64,000 nt of DNA from Thysanoteuthis rhombus (GCA_963457665.1 OY735212.1:57836038-57900037); one strand, 5' to 3'. Positions 11,835-26,200 are shown, numbered from the stretch's first letter. Program-made: numbers and translations. Notes: a model not told the origin generated them from the letters alone.

Positions 11835-13195
11835 CTGTGCAGAAATTAACACCTCAATAGATTTCTTGTATTACTATTCTTAAAGATGACAATGTTAATG
11901 TATACCCCAACGTAATCTTGATTTTTTGGCAAAATCTATTCACGTGGAGGAACAGGAGAGGTAAAACAATGAGAAAAAGTAATCATAGTCGCCAAAACTT
12001 CTGTTTCTTTTAGGCAGGAGTCAATCTTCCTGACATAAATATTTCAGACAAATCATTTTAGTGAACTTTCCCTACAACTTAACCAGCAGTTGCGTAACTT
12101 TAACTTGAAATCTTACAGGCTGATTGTATACATGGTAACTGTATTGGAAACTCTAATTCAGCATTATTTTATCTATTAGTAGTATTACTGTAGATATTCT
12201 AGAAGTGAAATATCTGGTTGCGGAACTGAAGTCTCATATTGGTAGATATAACGGTGAGTTCTGCAGGACGAACAGTATTTTTAGAATTCCACAGCCATGT
12301 TTTGAATCAAATTATTTCTACTTTCCAAAAACATAATAGAATTAAAATAAAAAAACAAAAAACAAAAAAACAAAAAACAAAACATTTTGATAAAAAAAAA
12401 AAGAGAATCTGGATAAGTCACTGAACAACCCACTGAAAATCTCAGTAAAATGCAGCAGTCCCAACATTTTCATTATCAACATTTAACTAATCAAAATTAT
12501 AAAGGTAGAATTTATAGAATCAGGCAAAAATGGTGTTCTTAATAGTATTTTCTGCAGATAAAAAGCCAAAAGAACAGAATATATATATGCATAGACATAT
12601 ATTTGCATATGCAAATCTATAGATTTGTATAAATATATTTATAAAAGATTTTTGTTTATTTTATGTACCTTTATTTCTTATTCATACATATGTATGTATC
12701 AGGAAATTTTATCAAATTATGATAGACATAACTTGATTTACCAAGGTCATGTACATTTCATTAAATTTATATGAAATATGTCAGGAAAATAAAGCTGAGG
12801 GAAATTTTCCCTGTACCCCACGGGGGGGGGGGGTTGATCCAGAGCTTGACCGCAGGCCTGAGCTTCACTGTGTAAGATGTATTGAAATTTTGAGGGACAG
12901 ATTTTGGGGGAAAAGGATAAAAAGCATATTTCATAATATAACAAAATAGAGCGGTTGATAAAGGAAGGTCTGTAACAGATATTTGGAATTTCTTCTTTTC
13001 ACAGTAACCATTATTACAATTAGATGAAGTATTACATTTCTTCCTTTTCGTCACTTAAATACTTTGGGGCCATGGCAAGGACAATTATTTATTCCAAGGA
13101 AATATTTTAAAATTGCAAAGGTAAATTTTGCCTTTCAATTTGAGAGAGACGTCATCTTATTTTTTTTTTTCTTCAAAAGAATTCAAGAGAGAGAG

Positions 13196-13227
<32 letters not shown>

Positions 13228-13382
13228 ATTTTTTTCCAACATAGCAAAAATAAAAGCCTATTGTACTGGAAACTCTTACAAAACTGAGATTCAGCGTCTT
13301 CGCATGCTTGAATAGAATTGAAATAATCCATCAAATGAAGTTCGGAAATATCAATGACAAAGATTTAATAACAGTTTCCATG

Positions 13383-13416
<34 letters not shown>

Positions 13417-16400
13417 AAAGAAAAGAGCACTTCTTTTCCAAAATGTTGAAATAAGATTCAACAAAAGTCAAATAATCACCAGAAACAAAATTAAAGACAC
13501 ATTTTTATATTGTTAGTTTATCGCTTAATGATAGAGTATTAGGAAGAAGGTTTAGACATCTCTACAAGCACTACTTTTTATCCCTGCTGATAAGCCATCC
13601 CAGCCAGAAATTGGAAGTTTTTAGGCAAAGGAAACTGATTTGAGGAGTTAAAAAAAGATTTAAAATGGGAAATTGACTAAAACATAGCTTCTTGAAAACT
13701 TTTTTTTTTAGTTTTCAGACAGTCAATCCCAGATGAGAATGTGCGTGCGTGGTGGGTGATGTTTGACCTTGAAAGTGAAGAGACTGCAGGGGGACGAGGG
13801 TCATTTGATTGAACTGTTGGAAACATGATAAAAGGAATGTGAGGCTTTTTCCAGTTGGGATGGCTGGGGTGAAAAGTAGCACTCTATGTCTGGACTGTTT
13901 TTGAAAGATAGGCTTGACTGACAACTCCTCATATCAAAAGGCAAAATGATTTTGTAATCCAAAGAAATTTAATTCAAAGTAACATCAAATACTGATAAAA
14001 AAATAAGCAGACATTATTCTACTAAAGGGCACAACAATCTGAAGAGAAAAAAAGAAGAGGCAAACTCTTACAAACTGAAGGAGAAATAAAACCTAAATCA
14101 AAATTGAAATGAAAATAAATCATTAAAAATGCTCTGATAGTTCACAGAATATTTATATCTAGTGAAATTATCACCAATACTAATAAATTCAATCAAATAT
14201 TCAATGCCATTATTCATTTTTAACTAATGGAGGATAAACTCCTACGAGTTGAAAACGGTCAATTTCAAAAATAATAATTTTGATTCATTATATAATATAG
14301 AGTAACACCAGTACTGATATGAGAGTGGGATCCAATGACTAAAACAAAAATTTTATTCTCAACAAATTATTTTTTTTCAAATGAAGAAGCAACCAAAAAA
14401 TTAGGCTGATGGAAAAAAGTCATAAAAATTAATAATGATGATTTAAAAAAAACTTTATTTAACACCCAGTTATGATGCTCAGAAACGTAACCCTTTTGTA
14501 AGAGATCATTTTCATGTACGTCCAACCGGGAAAATCTTTTTAAAAATTCATTCAAAGGGAATAACTTGTCCGTCATTAGACTCCTCTTTTGTATTAGTAC
14601 CATAACACCAATGAATGCAATTATTATTGCACAAAAAAAGCTGATCAATAATCAAATAAATCTTCATAAAACTGTCAACAATAAACAAGTTTTTGTTACT
14701 TTTATACATCACTGGGTCAGCAGATTTATCTTCTTAGTAAGAGAGGGGGAAATTTTCAAGTGTGACCAGGTCAACATAATATATCATTATGAATGAATTT
14801 AGTTAGAATTTCAAATCATTCATACCAGAGAATTTAGTGAATCAGACAGAAATAGAAAATTTTAATGATCTTCTAAACTGAAAGACCAAGTGCAAATAGT
14901 CATTTTTATGTCATCAACTGAATCTCATTCATATTCACTATATAGAACAAATATTTGATTTTAATATAAATTTAAGCTAACCAATATTTGGATGAGATTT
15001 GATTCTAGAGATTAATCCATAAATTTGACGAATAAATAATAAAATAGACCATTAAGACTGAATACCACAAGAAAATCAATGATTACGATGACGATCAGCG
15101 GCGACAACTTTTGCTTCCTTATTCATCGAGTTAAAGAGAATTACTTCCCTTACATCGACTTTTCAAATTGACACGTTGCTTTTGTTTACGATACATACTA
15201 ATACATATTGTGATTAGTATTAAGATAAAATGTATTAAAAGTATTTATAACTAAACCACTGAATATAAATCAAGTGTTTCTGATAATTTATTTCATTCAG
15301 AGAATCAGAGTATTATCCATAAACTGCATCAGCTCCCCAGATCTAATTAAAGCGCGAAGGTAAATTACAGATTAGACATTAGAGAATATTGAATAAGTAT
15401 CATTTTACATTTATCTTGAATTCTTACATGAAAAATTTGAATGTCATCCACAGGAAAATAGTCAATTCTTTGAACTGAAAAACTAAGCGAAATAATTTAA
15501 TTTATAAATAAGACCTGCTTGTATAGTTTTATCAGTAATAAGACACTTTTGCATACAAATAAAAGATGAAAGCACCTTTCCTGTTTATGGTAAGCAGTTT
15601 CCAAAGTATATTTGTACATCTCTCGCAAAGAGATAAGAACTACTATTCACAGAAACAGTTACTAACCTCAACCAAGTTCAGCATTAAGCCAGATTGCGGG
15701 GGCAGCAATGAGAATGAATAGTTGTGCCAATCTACCAACTGGGGAGGACTTGCTGACGTTGAAAGAAAACATTTGAATTCCGCAATAACAGACCAAACTA
15801 AACAATCAAAAATATAAGCTAAAGATATTCTCCCCTTTTCACCTGTCTGGCCGTGTTCATTTCAGGGCTCCTGGTCACAATTTTTGCATATAGCCTTGAA
15901 TATTTCTTTGTGAAGTCAAGTGGTCACCTACAAAAGTCCTTTTCATTAAATTTCAATACATTTTGTCCTCCTGGTTGTGTAACACACATTTACTTGAAAT
16001 TGATACCTTCAGTCAGCTGGCACCTTTGATCTCATCAAGTCATGTATTGCTCTACGTAACCTTGTACCACTGCCTGAAAAGTCTGGATGGAGTAGTAAAA
16101 TCTGGGATGACAGACCGATAAAAACTTACAGAGAGGGAATATTGCGAGAAAAATAAAGCAACTTGACTCCAGCGATTCATTTTTGGGGCAGAGGTGGCGA
16201 TATTGTTTTTCTTTTTGCATGGTTTTGAACACTAACCAATGGCAGAAAATACACAGCTACCTCAACCACCAAGCACACATTTTTATTTACAAAAGATTAT
16301 ATACCAACAAAAAACTCCAAATCAAGAATGAGACAATTATCTCATATACTGACTACACCATGGAAGATGTTTCACATTGGAAACATTCATTCGATCAATT

Positions 16401-16989
16401 TAAGGAAAAACAATGCTTCAATTATATTGAGCTTTCCAATCTCTTCATAAAATTATTTACTTTGAAATATAATATCACATAACAGAAATCCATCTGCCTT
16501 CATACTTTAACAGCAACAACAGGTAAAAGAAATTATTTCTTTTGAAAATACTTTTCATTAAAAAGCAGAAAAAACATTTAATACTTTTTATCCATGGAAA
16601 AAAATAAGTACATACTTAGCAGCATTGAGTGTAAGTCTCTGTTCATTTTTCAACTATACTAAAAAGTGGATCTAATACAGATTAATTTGGGGCTATAATC
16701 CCAAAAGTCATTTTGATGTTGGTGATTACATACAAATAATCTTTTTTTTTTTTTTAAATACTCAGATTAAGCACATGCAAATAATTTTTGAAGCAAAGTT
16801 CGAGCTCTCTGTTTCATATACATCTACCACAGGAATTTGGATAAACAAAAAATATTTCCTTTCAATAATTGGATTCAATCATAAAAATACAGCAGTAAAT
16901 TTTCAAAAATTTTCTCCAGTCAGTTATGGCATGTGAACAAAAAACATAATTTATAGAAAAATAATCATCGTTACAAACGTCCATTAATG
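11835..16989. other. Gene-poor stretch
   Basis: Contains a G-run (12823-12832), two poly(A) tracts, and a slightly CpG-rich patch at about 15080-15190 (GATCAGCGGCGACAAC then TTACTTCCCTTACATCGAC) that could be a small promoter or exon but shows no identifiable coding. Confidence 0.4.
13382..13425. repeat. Poly(A) tract
   Basis: About 33 A followed by GAAAAGAAAAG. Other long A runs lie near 13199-13217, 20201-20227, 23266-23294 and 28133-28160; none is preceded by a recognised retrogene. Confidence 0.9.
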
Positions 16990-17344
16990 CAGTGGTTTTG
17001 AAACTGGGGTCTGCAGACCTCTGGTGGGGGTCAGTCAAATAATGATAGGGTGAGGGAAGGGATCCCCGCAACAGTGTTCTCTTTAAACCTGACATTGTGA
17101 ATCTTATGACAGAAACATCATCATCCATTGCTCAGCTATTAAAAAACATGATTATTGTACACAAACCTGTGCCATATATTAAAATTTGAATGAATCTATT
17201 AAATAGCAGTAAAGGTGAAAAAATGTTGTTTTTTTAATTGTAGTTCATTAATAAGTTTGAAAGCTTAATGTGAAAAAATGAGGTCTGCCAGAATATTTCC
17301 TTGATACAAGGGCTCCTTTAGTAATCAAAGTTTCAAAACCATTG
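16990..17344. mobile_element. hAT-type non-autonomous DNA transposon
   Basis: Termini CAGTGGTTTTGAAACT and, reverse-complemented, CAATGGTTTTGAAACT match at 15 of 16 positions, with the CAGTGGTT start typical of hAT. Flanks CATTAATG and TATTAATC form an imperfect 8-bp target duplication. 355 bp, no transposase. Confidence 0.8.
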
Positions 17345-18280
17345 TATTAATCAATCATGAATTTAAAACGTGAAATTACTCATTTGTTACATTTTCATAT
17401 ATTCTGAATAAATTCATACATAAATTACCAAATATTTCATCAATCTGATTCTCAAATTGGTTTCAAGTCATTTTGTTGGGATTCTGAAAACTCTTATTTT
17501 TGCAATTCATAAATTTTTGTAGTAGAAGCCCGGTTTTATTTGGATTTCTAAGTTCTTGATTGAAAAAAAAATGGCATAAAATAAGCCATTGATGCAGAAA
17601 TTGAAGAAAAGGCACTAAAGAGGCACAAGAGGAATTTTACATCAGATCACATCAGTTATCTTTAGGCAATGTATTATTATTAAGAGAATTCGTTTGAATA
17701 GAATTGTACAGCTATCATTGTCTTTGCTGTATACTTTCTTTTTTGACTCAATTTGTTAAACAAATTGTTATAAACCTCCAAAATGAATCTCTGAAAAACT
17801 CTTTGAAGAGGAAAGGAACAAGGAGTTTCATAACAGTTCAGGTGATAAAAATATCGGTGGTTCCTCTTACAATTTATTCTCTTTTAAAATGCTGAGAAAG
17901 GGATGGGTCCCTTTACTGAAAGATTATCCGAAGTTTAAACCAAATAGGACACAGCAGGTTTCTCCACAATATAACAAAACTCTCAAATAATTAACAGAGC
18001 TCAAATGTGATATATATTCTCAGAGATACAAAACCTCCAGAGGAAAAGAATTTTCTAAAACAGGACTTTGGATCTGCACATTCAGGATACGGAAAGTGAC
18101 TATTTTGAGAAGGCAATCCACTGAGAAAACTCCAAAGAGCAGGAAAAAGCTAGGAAACCTCCAGAGAAATAGAATGGCTGTGAATATATACAGTAGGGGT
18201 TATTGGAATCATCCATGCATTAAAAGCAGAGGAGTTGAAAATGAAAATAGTAATGGATCAAACAATTTAGTATAACAGCT
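17345..18280. other. No gene seen
   Basis: AT-rich intergenic sequence between the hAT element and family A copy 2. Confidence 0.5.
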
Positions 18281-18709
18281 CTGGTTAGTCACATAATAGA
18301 AACTGTCATGCAATTGATGCATTTCCAACAGCATGCTATGTAAGGGATGATCAATTGAAATTTTTTTGAAAATGGTGAATAATGAATAACTTAATTCTCT
18401 TGCCTTTTGATGGGTGGTGAATGATTACCAAACATGTTAAAATTTTTAAGAAACAAGCATTAAATGCTGCTGGACACAAACTAAGGGATGAATTTAGCAT
18501 AAACTTATAATGCAAATTGAACTTCCTCAAAAAACCTTCTCTGGGGAGGAATTTTTGGAAACAAAAGAAGATAGACATTATGAGGAGGAAATGTTTAAAT
18601 TTTCAGCCCTCTAGCTCAATTGTTCGGGCCTGTACAAGTGATATATACATAGCCAGACCAACTTAAAAATAAGAAATCTATGTAGACAGTTTCAGTAAAC
18701 AGTTTCTTA
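18281..18709 (+). mobile_element. Family A MITE-like element, copy 2
   Basis: Forward copy, about 430 bp, retaining GGTTAGTCAC at one end, GGGATGATCAATTGA, TTTAGCATAAACTTA, TTTTCAGCCCTCTAGCTC and ACAGTTTC at the other. The most complete copy between the palindrome and the NEK gene. Confidence 0.75.
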
Positions 18710-20193
18710 TAATAAAAAAAAAAAATGAAGTTGTGTACGGGGATTTGAGAGATAAATAAAAATTGATCAACTCAAGTTTATGAAATCTATAAACATTACC
18801 CCCTGCTAAATGTATACACACTTTATCAGCCTTTGATTATGACATTTTCTTTTTCAGATGAAAACTGAGCCTAGAAAAATGGATAACAGACAAGGTTCAT
18901 TCAGACATAACCAAGGAATAGGTTTAGAAACATTAAGGATCTCAAAGGCCAATGGCCTCTATATCCCTAATCACACACTAAGATCTGAAAGGTCACAGCT
19001 GAAAATTCTCTGGTAAAATTAATTATATTTATAAACAGCTCCTGAATAGGTATATGACCATATTGGCTAAAATACTGTAGTAGTAATAATAATGAAATTG
19101 AAACATCATTCTGACTAGGACAGTTGGGTACAATAATACTACATCTCACTAAATGTGAAATTCTTATTAGAAGCAGCAGTTGAGCAACAAATTTTCTGTC
19201 AAATTCAAAAATATATACATTTAAAAAGGTCAATCTCAGAAATATTGACCGGTAAAACATTGATAACTCAGTATAACATGACTTATCATACCTGCGCATG
19301 ACATTACGAGGGCTCAAAATACGATGGCCTTTTTGAAAGTGATTTAGGCGACAACATTTCTGAGGTTGATTTTTCCTAGAAGGTAACAGTTCAACCTTAC
19401 ATGTATGAACTGATGGCTAGGAGGGGAACTGAGTCAGATGGATATCCTTTTTCAACATATTTTTTTTCAAATCTCATTTAAAAATAAACATTAGAAAAAT
19501 CGATAACATTTTTATACTTCCATTACACTTCTAAAATCATGCGTCAATTTTCTGGTGAAACTTTTTGTTTATTTCAACCTGTAGTGCATGTGTTTTCAAA
19601 GCTACTCTGCATTATCAGAGCAAATTTCTTCAATGCAATTCTGCAAAATCTCATAGATCTGGCATTTTCTGAGTCCATTGTGACACCACCCTTGGTGAAA
19701 TGATGTTCACATAACTGTGAGGGTCAAAAGATCAAGTTTTTTAAACTCACCCAAGCTTTGCGCAATATGATATTGACTGGGTAATAGTGCAATTTAACAG
19801 CCATCTCTACTTTCACATTACAATTCAGAGTGGCGATCAAAACACCAAAATTATGGGCTTATGATATAATCCATTATGTAAATAAACAAATCTTTTGCTT
19901 CAGCATGAACCAGAAATATTCGGCCGTGACATCCCAAGAGATCCCCCATAAATGGACGCAAGTTATATATACTTACCCTCTTTTTTTGTACAAGTGAAAA
20001 CTTCAACTGACCGATAAGACATATAGGAGGATTAATTAAGAAGAAAAAATTTGAATATGATTTTCAACATCTTTTGGTCATCAAATGCAAGTCATTTGGA
20101 TAAAAAGTGTTTGTTTTTTTCAATTAACCTTTAAGCTAAAAAGAAGACTTTAATTATTGCACTTACTAACTACTTCAAGTTTCTCTTTTCAAG

Positions 20194-20231
<38 letters not shown>

Positions 20232-20506
20232 GGTCTTAGTTTTTAAATCAGCCAACCATCAATATCTCTTGTATTATCACAGATTTTACAACAAATTGAA
20301 TGCACTACCAAAGCAGGATAAAAAAAATTCTAGTTCCAACCAAGATTATTATTCATCATTGTTCTGCTTTTATCATTATTTCTCAAGTACCTTTTTTTGT
20401 CTGGCTCAAATACAGAGCCATTTTTCTTATCAAAAGACTATCAGAAAACTGTCTAGAATATCAAAGTCCCTTATACGAATAGCCTATAAAAGAACTTCAC
20501 TATCAT
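18710..20506. other. No gene seen
   Basis: AT-rich; long poly(A) at 20201-20227. Short frames at 18967-19317 and 20230-20523 show no recognisable domains. Confidence 0.5.
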
Positions 20507-20512
20507 TTTATT
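20507..20512 (-). promoter_or_regulatory. Candidate polyadenylation signal for NEK6/7
   Basis: AATAAA on the minus strand about 1.03 kb beyond the stop. I saw no AATAAA on that strand closer to the stop codon. The intervening 20513-21544 would be 3' UTR, including a C/G-rich patch near 20940-21175. The hexamer is common in AT-rich DNA, so this is weak. Confidence 0.3.
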
Positions 20513-21544
20513 GCAAGCTATAGAATTTTCAAGTAACAGATAATTTCAACCAATCTAATTTCACTTTTAACAAAGAACCCTAGTAAAGATTTTGCAGAGA
20601 ATGATGATGAAAAACAAAAAAAAAAAAAAAAAGCCCAGACAACTGGATGATTCTTATGAAAAAGATGCATTTTACTAATCTTCATACTCGACTTTGTTGG
20701 TTGTTGGCAAAACCTGCAACTTAAAAAAAATCTATGATATGTAAAAATACAAATATTTGTGATGGTTAATCCAACTATATATTGACAGCAGAAGAAATGA
20801 AGGATTATAATTGAGAATCCTTTTGCAAGAGAAAACAAATCCACGAATCAATGTGGGACGTGACTAGATTGGGAAACTTAGACAAATCAGGAAGATTAGG
20901 GAGCATTCATAGGCGTTGGCTGCGAATTTTCCAGGGAGAGGAAAAAGAGCTATATCCAAGATGGGGGTGGGGGACAAAGCAAAATGTTGATTGTTGTTTG
21001 AGGGACTGGGGAGTTCTCAAGCTGTGACATGTCTGAAGCTGGTCCCTGTTCATAGTGACCACTCAATCCTGGCCTCTTTGAGGTTACAACTTTTACCCCC
21101 CCCCAATTGCTCTCAATGAGAAGGTAAAATCCAGGAGCACTAATTCCCCATTCGCCCCCCCCCCAGTAGACGCCAAAGGGAACATTGCTTTTATATGATC
21201 ACAAAAAGGTAACAAACAAATGGGTTAAAAAGGTTAGACTTGGGGAGGAAAGACCCACATAAAAAAACTGAAAAACAGTAAATATGAAGTATTAGAATTT
21301 AAAAAACTTTAAAAATACGAACAAATCTTAAAATATTAAGGGAAAAAAAAACAACTTTTAAAATGGATAAAAATATTAAAATTGAAAAAAGATACTGTCT
21401 ATTGAAAAATAAAAATATCAAAAGGAAAAAAAAAATACTGTCCATTAAAACTACCTAACTTTGTTAGTAAATGGAATGCACAATAATTAGATTGTAAAGT
21501 CGCTCATATATATATGTTTGTGCTGATAATGGATACTATTCAAT
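20513..21544 (-). other. Presumed NEK 3' UTR/downstream region
   Basis: Follows the NEK stop on the minus strand. Has a G/C-richer patch (20880-21175) with two C-runs (21098-21104, 21157-21165). No coding seen. Confidence 0.4.
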
Positions 21545-21793
21545 TCAACATGGCCGAGTTGAAGGCATTTGTTGTTGTGGATATTGTTGTTGTACAGGAA
21601 GTTGTTGCTGTTGCACAGGAAGTTGTTGCTGTTGTAATAATTGTTGTTGTTGAAGTTGTTGCTGTTGCATCTGCTGTTGTTGCAAAGATTCAGTGTTGAG
21701 AGCATGCATTTGTTTGGCAACATTGTACACATAATTGATATCTGGTCGCTGTTCAGGGTTTGGGTTGATGCACGTCTCGACGAGATTTCGCAG
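21545..21793 (-). CDS. NEK7: NEK6/7 last coding exon with polyglutamine tail and stop
   Basis: 249 nt, residues 253-334 and TGA at 21547-21545. The first 37 residues ([10 protein letters not shown] to ALNTESL) finish the kinase fold and match the human NEK7 end. Residues 290-334 follow as runs of three or four Gln broken by M, L, LL, LPV and YP, ending PSTRPC. The LPV-plus-QQQQ module is present twice in near-identical DNA, a sign of expansion by slippage. CAA predominates, with interspersed CAG. Confidence 0.93.
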   Translation of the reverse strand: MRNLVETCINPNPEQRPDINYVYNVAKQMHALNTESLQQQQMQQQQLQQQQLLQQQQLPVQQQQLPVQQQYPQQQMPSTRPC

Positions 21794-23265
21794 CTGGAAT
21801 TAGATAAGAATCATAACTGTATTTAAGAACGGATAATAATTGTTTATTCTGATACACTAAATCTAGACAATGCCAGAGCAGTCAGTGTGGGGCACAGCTA
21901 ATGAAATGCTAAACAGATATACCACCAAAAATTTAGTCAAAAGAATGATAACTGTTAACTTTTATTATATAAATTTAGCTTTGGTTTGTTTTTCATTTTC
22001 CCTAAAATCCATGAAAAATTCTAGAATGCTGTAGTTTACACAGAGTTTTCCAAAAAGGTATAGAATGCCAATGATCAAGGTGTATATAAATAATCAAATA
22101 ATTAAACATTAGTTTACATTCAACATGCAGTTTATTTAATGCTCTTTGACTGAGTTACAACATAGAAAAAGAGAGACTGAGAATGACTAGAGATGATGGT
22201 AAATGGATTTCATTAAGAACTATAATAAGCATTATTACAAAGACTTTTTTCTAATTGAAAAAAAAACAATGAGAGGCTGGATGACAGGAGAATATCAAAG
22301 AATACGTAAGTAAACAGAAGAGAAAATGAAAAGTAAATACTGTTTATTTTAGCGGATAAGACGATACTCGAAGCATCCAAGAGCATCCCCCCAACCCGCA
22401 AGACAAGGACAAGTACAAATTGTGATCAAACAGAGAGCCAAAGCCATGAAATTCAGACAAAAATTAGGGTCTTGCATTTACTCGAGGTCGCCTTATCCAC
22501 TGAAATAGACAGTAAGTATTTACCTCCTGTGAGTAATTATCTGAGGGCAAGGGTGGATAATCACACTGTTCTATCTTCTTGCAAAGGGAATAGAGATTCA
22601 TTTTGTCACCATAAAACGGGGACTGTAAAGCTGCCATCTGCAATAGAATAGAAATCATTGCAACACAAGAATTTTTTGAAAAGAACTATTGCTCACTCAC
22701 TCTTTCACACACTTGAGCAAAATTATTTACAATAAAGAACTGGCAAGGTTTGGAGGCTTCAAAAAAAAAGTTTGAAGTCATTGTTTTTCCCATGTCAGAG
22801 TGAATTACAAAACTCAGTGCTCTATCACAGTTGTTTTGAAATTTAAAAAACCCCCCCAAAAAAACAAACAAACCCAAGGACCCCTTCTTTAAAGAAATGT
22901 TCTAAACGGATAACATGTATTTGAATTCTAAATGGTACCATTCAATGTACAATAATTATGTTTTTTAATAGTACTTGCATGGATGATATTTCTTTGCAAC
23001 AGCTTTTTTTTACTTTAACATCTAAAACAAGAATTTTCAAATTTACTTTGGCCGAGCAGGGAAAGGAGAGGTTCTGACTCCTGGATCCATGCCAGTATCA
23101 TATTTAGGCATAATCTTGAGATTCTGTTGATTTTCCAAGTAGAAGTTTTTAATGAATCACTCCAGTCTCCTCTATTGACACTTTTCTTTATTTCAAGCCA
23201 GTGGAGCAGAATTGTCAATTTAGATGGGATTTAATTTTTTTTGATTCTGAAAGTCAATCACAGAT

Positions 23266-23296
<31 letters not shown>

Positions 23297-26200
23297 GGCA
23301 ACACTCGACTCTAAAAAATTTTTTTTTTTTCTTCAAAATCAACACCGGACTCACAACATCAAAAATTGGCAACCCCTCTTCAATGGAGCATTAGCTGCTC
23401 ACAAATAGTTACATTTATATAAAAAAGAAAATGAAAGAATAAGATTAGAAATAATATTGAAACTCTTAAAAAGTGGATACTGAACAAAGTATGCATTTTG
23501 CTAGATATTACAAGGACATTAAAAAGAAGAAAAAATAATGTGCGCTGAATTAGGGTTTGAAAGATTTGATAATTCGAACAAGAGACAGAATGAAATATAC
23601 TTACCTCATAAAGTAAGCAACCAAGAGACCAGATGTCAGACTTGAAATTGTAACCATTCTCATGGATTCTTTCTGGAGACATGTAATAAGGTGTACCAAC
23701 TGTAAGGAGACAGAAAAGGTGACGTAATTGATAAAGTTCAAGGAATATTACTATCACGTAATTCATTATATTTCATAACAAACTATTTGATACTTATCAC
23801 CAGTACATATTGAAAATTTATACTAGGAAGAAAAAAAGACAATTTGAACAGCTGAGAATTATTTCAGTTCATTCATTTATACGGATATCTTAATATTCCT
23901 CTATTTTGATATAGACAGATAACTAGGAAGCAAATGATAAGAGAAATTATTGAAATTGTCAAACTCTAGTCTAAACCTTGAGTTGACAATTTTTCTACTG
24001 TAATAAGAACAATCCTCACCAAATTTAGGGGAGTAAATATTAGTATTCCCCTACCATGATTTGAAACCATAACCAAATGATTGACAGTTGTCAACTGAAC
24101 TAAATTGACAAGTTTTATATATTTACTAAAATTTATGCAAGAAATACACAAGAGCTTATTTCATTCTAATAAATATATTTATATTAAAAAAAGATTCTGA
24201 TAGTTTTTTTTCATTTATCAGGCATACAATAGAAAAATTGCAGTAATCATCTTTAGTTGTAATAAAGTAGGAGTGAAGTTTGACCCTGCAGCAGCCAACC
24301 TTGTCATCATAAATTAGGCAAATAAATAATAAATAAGTAGCTGAAATGTTTTATAGAATGAACAACTGAATTTGATGCAGATATATACATGAAATTGCAG
24401 TAGAGTTTGTTATATTACATTCATGTGGTCTTTTATACCTTGTAGGATTCTTACGTTATTAGTTTTATAAGATGGTTTGCATAATTTTCTCACTAAAATC
24501 TCTTATCACAAGCAGGAAAAGCTTAGGTTATAATATACTAAATGTCTCATAACTTGAACTGAAAGAAATTCAGTGTTTATCCATTCACGGTAAACCTTTT
24601 TTATCTGTAAGTCTGAATGAATGCAGTTTAGACAGTCTTCAATCATGGGAACAATTTAGAGACAAAAATTCATTGTAACATGTCAGCCAAAAAATGGAGA
24701 TGAATATTATCATAGTTAAACAGTAGAAGAGACAAAAAAGAACTAGCAAACAATTATGTCATGCATTTTAAACAATATAACTCCATTTATTGTCTTTCTG
24801 GATTGATATCTGAATTCTTTTTGATTTTGTTGTGAAGCACCTGACACGTTTTTGGATGTATCACTTGTGTGTTACATCTAATAATGAAATATTTGAGGTT
24901 TGGACACTGCACATACACTTACATTTTTCCACTATCTCTCCCCCCCCACTCTCTCTTGGCAGCATGTATAGATACTTTAATATAAACATACGAATACTTA
25001 TATATCAGGAAAAAAAAGGACAATCTGGAAACTGAGTCAAATACAAATATGAAGTTAATCATTGATATTTATGATGGAAAAAAAAAAACAAAAAAAAAAA
25101 ACAATGTACAAACATTAAATGTATACTAAAAAGTTAACACACAGATTATCCAAAATGACCAAAAACATAGACAAACAAATTATAATCAGACACAGCTTTT
25201 TGATTTTTCTCCTGGTCGAAAATAAAAAATAAAAAATTCACGTTGATAGTAATATTCTTGTCTGCTTAAGGAAGGCCAAAGGGTATACAAGATAAAGTAA
25301 ATTATGACATTAGTAAATTAAATTAATTTTTCCAATATTTAAGAAAATAAGGTATTTTCGTTTAACTTCTTGAGTAAAATCATTTTATGTCCTTGAGGCA
25401 TATTTCTTATAATGGCAGAAATAAATAACAGTAATTGTACCTAAAGAATGAGCAGCAGTTGTTTTAGAACTGAAAAATCTTCCCAGGCCGAGATCACCCA
25501 ATTTTACTTTTCCTTGTGCAGTTATGAAAACATTGGCAGGTTTGATATCTGCAAAAGAAAAGAATAATCAATTTTTAATGTTATTTTCATAAGAACTATA
25601 CAATAATGTTTATTCATCTATACTTTTCACAAAATGAAAAAAAAGTTTTGTACGAGAATATATATTAATTTTCAAAACAACTAAAATCTGTCCGATTTCA
25701 TTTATAAATTCAGCCTCTACCAGGGAATCAGTTTACAGGACATAATTTCAAACATCAACTTGGATTTGATTTTAACAAATTTGTCTGAATGACATAATTA
25801 TTTGTCTGCTTTCAGATGCAAATAAACCTTTTTCAAGGTTTGATCGTAGGTGATGATCATCAGGTCAAGAAGTCTTCTCGGATATACCAGACACATTCCC
25901 TTCATCTTATTTGGTCTTCCATCACAGATGGGAGATCTTCTGGAGTTCAGTGTCATCATTCAGTTGATCAATGTAAAATGATTTTAGTCAGGCTAAAATA
26001 ATTTTTAAAAATTGATCCCAGTTTCATCTGCAGTTTTTAAGTGAACAAGAAATTTAAAATACAGTTTTTATTAATTCTGTAAAAGTTTATGAAATCAAAG
26101 ATAGATGGCAAAGGGGAGATAATTCATGTGAATGGATGGAAATAAAATACAAAGAATCTATCCTGAAAGAAATACTTTTTTTTTCAAAGAGACATAATCT

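Noticed and set aside
12747..13054. Overlapping open frames on both strands around a G-run
   Set aside because: No splice context or family match; a proline run comes from the G/C homopolymer.
13064..13315. Lysine-rich open frame
   Set aside because: Produced by a long A-rich tract.
21514..21699. Val-rich plus-strand frame
   Set aside because: Antisense shadow of the NEK glutamine repeat.
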